64,000 nucleotides of DNA from Psychromicrobium lacuslunae (GTDB taxonomy: Bacteria > Actinomycetota > Actinomycetes > Actinomycetales > Micrococcaceae). This document shows positions 60,455 to 64,000 of this stretch, piece after piece. Each line of letters begins with the position of its first letter. Positions within the stretch are counted from its first letter, which is position 1. The translations under genes were made by a program, and so were the position numbers. The notes below the pieces were generated by a model. That model was not told where the DNA came from. It did no database searches and saw only the letters and a program-made list of their open reading frames with translations. The stretch spans positions 2,480,001-2,544,000 of the forward strand of contig NZ_CP011005.1 in the NCBI RefSeq assembly GCF_000950575.1, in the 5' to 3' direction.

Positions 60455-61342
60455 ATGTTCGACAATGATCAACTTCGCAGCTTCCTCGCCGTGGCCGAGA
60501 CACTGAACTTCACCCGCGCCGCGGAACGGCTCGGCCTGAGCCAGCCCACGATTAGCCAACATGTCCGCAAACTGGAAGAACACTCGGGACGCCAGCTCGT
60601 TTCGCGCGACACCCGCGAGGTTCGACTCACCGATAATGGCGATGCCATGGCTGGCTTTGCCCGGAATATCCTGGCTGCCCAGGATGACGCCAGCCGTTAT
60701 TTTTCCGGGGCAGCAATGCGCGGACGACTGCGCTTCGGCACCGCTGACGATCTGGCCTACACCCGGCTGCCCACCATCTTGCGCGACTTCCGGCAGCTCT
60801 ACCCGCAAATCAACCTGGAACTCACCGTAAGCCAGAGTGATCAGCTCTACCGCCGGGTCAAGGCCGGTCAGCTCGACCTAGTGTTCGTGAAGTGGGTATC
60901 CGCGCTACAGCAACCGCATAACCCTGAAGGTACCGAGCAGGAAGGACGAGTGGTCCGGCACGATCACTTCTCCTGGGTGGGATTGGAGCAGACCCAGCTC
61001 GACCCGGAGACCCCGGTGCCGCTGATCGCCTACCCCAGCCCCAGCCTGAGTCGCCGCTTGGCCATTGACGCTCTGGAGGCTGCCGGGCGAACCTGGCGAA
61101 TAACCTGCAATACCAAGGAAATCAACGGCGTGATTGCCGCAGTCCGCGCGGGCATTGGGATTACCGTAATGCCCTCGACGCTCATCCCTGAAGACCTGGT
61201 CTCCATCACTCGCCGTTTCGATTTGCCGCCGGTCGGCGAAGTCGATTTCACCTTGATTCGGAACCCGCTGGCCCGCACCGACGTGGTGGACGCACTGGAA
61301 CAGGCGATTCTGGGCCGCAAACTGAACGCTGCCAACCGGTGA
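60455..61342 (+). CDS. LysR-family transcriptional regulator
   Basis: The protein starts at ATG 60455 (with GGGAG before it; ATG 60440 gives five more residues) and has 295 residues, a usual LysR length. The N-terminal winged helix (NFTRAAERLGLSQPTISQHV) and a two-part effector-binding domain from about residue 90 are clear. It is divergent from the MFS exporter gene and overlaps the kinase-like gene by GTGA. Its co-inducer is unknown. The exporter is the likely main target. Confidence 0.93.
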   Translation: MFDNDQLRSFLAVAETLNFTRAAERLGLSQPTISQHVRKLEEHSGRQLVSRDTREVRLTDNGDAMAGFARNILAAQDDASRYFSGAAMRGRLRFGTADDLAYTRLPTILRDFRQLYPQINLELTVSQSDQLYRRVKAGQLDLVFVKWVSALQQPHNPEGTEQEGRVVRHDHFSWVGLEQTQLDPETPVPLIAYPSPSLSRRLAIDALEAAGRTWRITCNTKEINGVIAAVRAGIGITVMPSTLIPEDLVSITRRFDLPPVGEVDFTLIRNPLARTDVVDALEQAILGRKLNAANR

Positions 61343-61953
61343 GCTACACCCTGTTAGCTGTCGATGGTGTCGACGGTAGCGGGAAGACCAGTTTTGCTCG
61401 TGCGTTGGCCTCCTCTTTAACCGCCGAGGGTTATGCTGTGGTGCTGATCCACGCCGACCAGTTCCTCAATCTGCGCGCCGTTCGCTACCGCCGGGGCAGG
61501 GAGTCCCCCGAAGGGTTCTGGCTGGACAGCTATGACTATCGAGCCCTGCAAAGCTCAGTCATCGACCCGTTCCGAGCCGGCGGCAACGGCCGGTATCGCG
61601 AAGCAGCTACCAGCCTGAGCGAGGATTGCTACCTCGAGTTCCCGGAGCGACAAGCGCCGGCTGACAGCATCGTGATCATTGAGGGAATGTTCTTGCATCG
61701 CGATGAACTCGCTGAGTTCTGGGACTTTTCAATTTTCCTGGATGCGCCCTTCACCGTCACCGCGGCTCGGATGGCGCTCCGAGACGGCAGTAACCCGGAT
61801 CCGGAGCACCCTTCGATGCGGCGCTACGTGCAGGGTCAGCGACTTTACTTCGCGCAATGCGAACCCTGGCACCGGGCCTCACTGGTGATCGACAACTCTG
61901 AGCCACAGTCACCCCGATTACTGGACAGCACAGAATTTTCCCGCACCGTTTAG
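61339..61953 (+). CDS. Uridine-kinase-like P-loop protein
   Basis: The 204-residue protein starts with GTG 61339, overlapping the LysR stop codon. It has Walker [10 protein letters not shown] (residues 10-18), [16 protein letters not shown] with the acceptor-binding Asp, [25 protein letters not shown] and a lid-like [10 protein letters not shown]. This is the uridine kinase / phosphoribulokinase-like fold. It may phosphorylate a nucleoside, pantothenate or sugar; the substrate is uncertain. It resembles in kind the N-terminal domain of the PabB fusion at 13428. It lies 13 bases upstream of panD. Confidence 0.82.
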   Translation: MSYTLLAVDGVDGSGKTSFARALASSLTAEGYAVVLIHADQFLNLRAVRYRRGRESPEGFWLDSYDYRALQSSVIDPFRAGGNGRYREAATSLSEDCYLEFPERQAPADSIVIIEGMFLHRDELAEFWDFSIFLDAPFTVTAARMALRDGSNPDPEHPSMRRYVQGQRLYFAQCEPWHRASLVIDNSEPQSPRLLDSTEFSRTV

Positions 61954-61966
61954 AGTTGTATTTACC

Positions 61967-62383
61967 ATGAACAGAACCATGTTTAAGTCAAAGATCCACC
62001 GCGCCACGGTGACCCACGCCGATCTGCACTACGTCGGTTCGGTCACCGTCGACCAGGATCTTCTGGACGCCGCTGACATCCTGCCTGGCGAAATGGTTTC
62101 GATTGTTGACGTCACCAACGGTGCACGGCTGGAAACCTACACCATCGCTGGCGAACGCGGCTCGGGTGTGCTCGGCATTAACGGGGCGGCAGCTCATCTG
62201 GTCAAGGTCGGAGACCTGGTCATTCTGATCAGCTATGCGCAGATGACGACGGCCGAAGCCAAGGAATACCTGCCGACGGTGGTGCACGTGGACGCCCAAA
62301 ATAGGCTCCTCAAGCTGGGAAACGATCCGGCAGAAGCCGTCTCAGAGGGTTTAGCGCAACCGCCTTTCGCGCTCAACCGATAG
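61967..62383 (+). CDS. panD: Aspartate 1-decarboxylase
   Basis: The 138-residue proenzyme has [14 protein letters not shown] with the self-processing Gly24-Ser25 bond, which generates the pyruvoyl cofactor. [20 protein letters not shown] follows, with the substrate-binding region. The start [12 protein letters not shown] aligns with the E. coli numbering of Gly24-Ser25. The enzyme makes beta-alanine from aspartate for pantothenate and coenzyme A. It lies 13 bases after the P-loop kinase-like gene, so that kinase might act in the same pathway, but this is unproven. Confidence 0.96.
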   Translation: MNRTMFKSKIHRATVTHADLHYVGSVTVDQDLLDAADILPGEMVSIVDVTNGARLETYTIAGERGSGVLGINGAAAHLVKVGDLVILISYAQMTTAEAKEYLPTVVHVDAQNRLLKLGNDPAEAVSEGLAQPPFALNR

Positions 62384-62420
62384 TTTTCAGTAGTTAGTAC
62401 TCAGCCGATACTGCTCAACC

Positions 62421-62437
62421 GGGGCAGCGGCGCTGCC
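62421..62437. terminator. Hairpin after panD
   Basis: GGGCAGC-GGC-GCTGCCC is a perfect seven-base stem 37 bases beyond the panD stop codon. No T run follows. Confidence 0.4.
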
Positions 62438-62548
62438 CTGCTGCGGCGCAGCCAGCAATCCCACATCGTGGTACCGAATAGCCTTCGACCCAGGATCGGA
62501 GATTACGCTAAGACAGTGCCAAGCCTCCGAACATACCGAGCCTGAACG

Positions 62549-63472
62549 ATGGGCGGCGTGCTGATTGGGTTTTCGTTAGTTTGGCTGATCATTGCGCTCG
62601 GCTATCTGCTCGGCCGCTTTAGAGTACTTGGCGAGGGCGCCCAGCAAGTCTTGAGTCGCTTCACCTTTTTTGTGGCCAGCCCAGCCTTGCTCTTCGAGAC
62701 AATTTCGCGGGCAGATTTTCATACCGTTTTCGGTGCCTCATTCTGGATTGTTGCCGCTTCGGCCCTGGTCGCAGCGCTGATTTTCACGCTGATCTGGCTG
62801 CTACGCAGAAAACCCGTCGACGCCGAACTAGCCGTTGGCGCTATGACGGCTTCCTATGCGAACGCGAATAACCTTGGCCTGCCGATCGCCGTCTATGTGC
62901 TGGGCAATGCAGCCTTGGCGGCACCAGTGGTGGTTTTTCAATTGGCCATCTACCAGCCGCTCTTTGTCATCCTGATCGAAGTACTACGACTACGGAAATC
63001 CGCACCGATCGGTAAAATCCTGCTCGGCGTGATCCGCAATCCACTTCTTCTTGCCGCACTGGCCGGCGTGCTGGTGGCGGTGAGCGGCTGGAAACCAGCA
63101 GCACTACTTTTTCAGCCCTTTGAACTAGTCGGCGGTGCCGCAGTACCCTGCGCGCTGATTGCCTTCGGCATCTCGCTCTTTGGCGCTAAACCGCTGGCCG
63201 ATCCAGCGGGCAGAATGACTGTGCTGAGCGCTACCGGAATTAAATTGATCATTCAGCCGCTAGCCGCATACCTGCTCGCCCGCTTTGCCTTCCAGCTAGA
63301 CGGCGTGGCTTTATTCGCTGCGGTGGTACTGGCTGGTTTGCCCACCGCGCAGAACGTTTATGTGATTGCCGCTCGCTATCGGGTGGGCATTAACCAGGCT
63401 AAGGATGCAGTTCTGCTCAGCACTGCAATTGCGGTACCAGCCATGCTGATTATGGCGGCCCTTTTGACTTAA
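62549..63472 (+). CDS. AEC-family transporter (auxin-efflux-carrier-like)
   Basis: The 307-residue protein has ten predicted helices in two groups of five. AEC features are ASYANANNLGLPIAVYVLGN near residue 108 and the C-terminal half's PCALIAFGISLFGAKPLA, followed by AAVVLAGLPTAQNVYVIAAR. Bacterial AEC members move organic acids such as malonate or malate. It stands alone; no partner enzyme is near. Confidence 0.92.
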   Translation: MGGVLIGFSLVWLIIALGYLLGRFRVLGEGAQQVLSRFTFFVASPALLFETISRADFHTVFGASFWIVAASALVAALIFTLIWLLRRKPVDAELAVGAMTASYANANNLGLPIAVYVLGNAALAAPVVVFQLAIYQPLFVILIEVLRLRKSAPIGKILLGVIRNPLLLAALAGVLVAVSGWKPAALLFQPFELVGGAAVPCALIAFGISLFGAKPLADPAGRMTVLSATGIKLIIQPLAAYLLARFAFQLDGVALFAAVVLAGLPTAQNVYVIAARYRVGINQAKDAVLLSTAIAVPAMLIMAALLT

Positions 63473-63510
63473 TAGCGGCGAGCGAGGAAAGCAGCAGGTA
63501 ATCTACTTTC

Positions 63511-64000
63511 ATGGCTTCTAAGAGCGCAGCAGACATTATTGCAAATATCACCCAGGGCTATACTTTCGAATCTCCGGCCATTGCGCTCGGCGCTGCCTTG
63601 GTCGGCGCTGAAGTTTATAAAGACGCACAGGTGCGACTGCCACTGGCGATGATGAATCGGCACGGCCTGGTGGCCGGAGCGACCGGCACCGGTAAGACAG
63701 TGACCCTACATATGATCGCCGAACAGCTTTCCACTGCCGGAGTGCCGGTGTTTATGGCCGATATCAAAGGGGATCTCTCCGGCCTGGCCACCGCGGGAAC
63801 CAGCAGCGATAAACTCACGGCTCGGACTCAGAGCCTGGGACAGGAATGGGCCGCCAAGGCCTTCCCCGTCGAATTCCTAGCGCTTGGCGGCGACGGCAAC
63901 GGGGTACCGGTCCGCGCCACCATCACCTCCTTCGGACCCATTCTGCTTTCCCGCGTGCTGGAACTCAATGAAACGCAAGAATCCAGCCTGCAACTGATCT
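63511..64000 (+). CDS. HerA/DUF853-type helicase-like ATPase, 5' part only
   Basis: ATG 63511 opens a frame that runs to the window edge (163 codons). It has the P-loop GATGTGKTVTLHMIAEQLS at about residues 55-73 and the Walker B-like strand PVFMADIKGDLSGLATAG, as in DUF853 HerA-like ATPases. These are hexameric DNA translocase-like enzymes of unknown cell role. The rest of the gene is beyond the window. Confidence 0.88.
   Translation, partial: MASKSAADIIANITQGYTFESPAIALGAALVGAEVYKDAQVRLPLAMMNRHGLVAGATGTGKTVTLHMIAEQLSTAGVPVFMADIKGDLSGLATAGTSSDKLTARTQSLGQEWAAKAFPVEFLALGGDGNGVPVRATITSFGPILLSRVLELNETQESSLQLI

Overview
The window looks like chromosomal DNA of a high-GC Gram-positive actinomycete, most likely of the family Micrococcaceae (Arthrobacter / Renibacterium / Psychromicrobium group). 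This is inferred from base composition, a SAM-IV-type S-box before a metZ operon, YkoE-type thiamine transport, an LPxTG-anchored surface protein, a DUF4235 protein, class II cholesterol oxidase and an HTH-fused MurA. No rRNA, CRISPR array, insertion sequence or phage module was seen. One tRNA (Gly, CCC) is present.

Layout. 1-2.5 kb: the start of an MHS-type transporter gene, an IclR regulator and a LacI regulator. 2.6-4.5 kb: a uracil-DNA-glycosylase-like protein, and a TetR/DUF1772 divergent pair with two matching operators. 4.6-12.3 kb: a six-gene operon of a dipeptide/oligosaccharide-type ABC importer, an alpha/beta hydrolase and a GH1 beta-glucosidase, whose promoter carries a LacI-type operator. 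12.4-20.4 kb: a small membrane protein, a tyrosine phosphatase, a kinase-PabB fusion, an AT-rich island with a frameshifted immunity-like gene and an unknown protein, then pabC and an ABC exporter. 20.4-24.5 kb: a SAM riboswitch with a sulfhydrylase operon, an esterase and a PucR-like regulator. 24.7-28.5 kb: an NTF2-like protein, a degenerate metallo-beta-lactamase-fold protein, an AraC regulator and HTH-MurA. 28.6-31.6 kb: ykoEDC-like thiamine ECF transporter under a TPP riboswitch.

31.8-42.6 kb is the most striking part. It encodes a 3350-residue sortase-anchored surface protein with 24 repeats, most carrying an EF-hand-like Asp/Asn loop. A lipoprotein and a DUF4235 membrane protein follow it only 6 and 9 bases apart. 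42.7-48.9 kb is a complete mnh/mrp Na+/H+ antiporter operon with fused MnhA-MnhB. 49-64 kb holds an MFS transporter, a PD-(D/E)XK endonuclease-like gene, dcd, tryptophan 2,3-dioxygenase, a flavin monooxygenase, a Tat-exported cholesterol oxidase, a small secreted protein, two alpha/beta hydrolases, the tRNA, an MFS exporter divergent from a LysR regulator, a P-loop kinase, panD, an AEC transporter and the start of a HerA-like ATPase gene.

Three copies of a 57-61 bp palindrome lie at gene 3' ends (31.7, 50.4 and 51.4 kb), and one supplies the stop codon of its neighbour. Several operators can be read directly because the same palindrome appears in pairs (IclR, TetR) or sits inside a promoter (LacI). 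All functional calls come from reading motifs and remembered family features; no database search was run.
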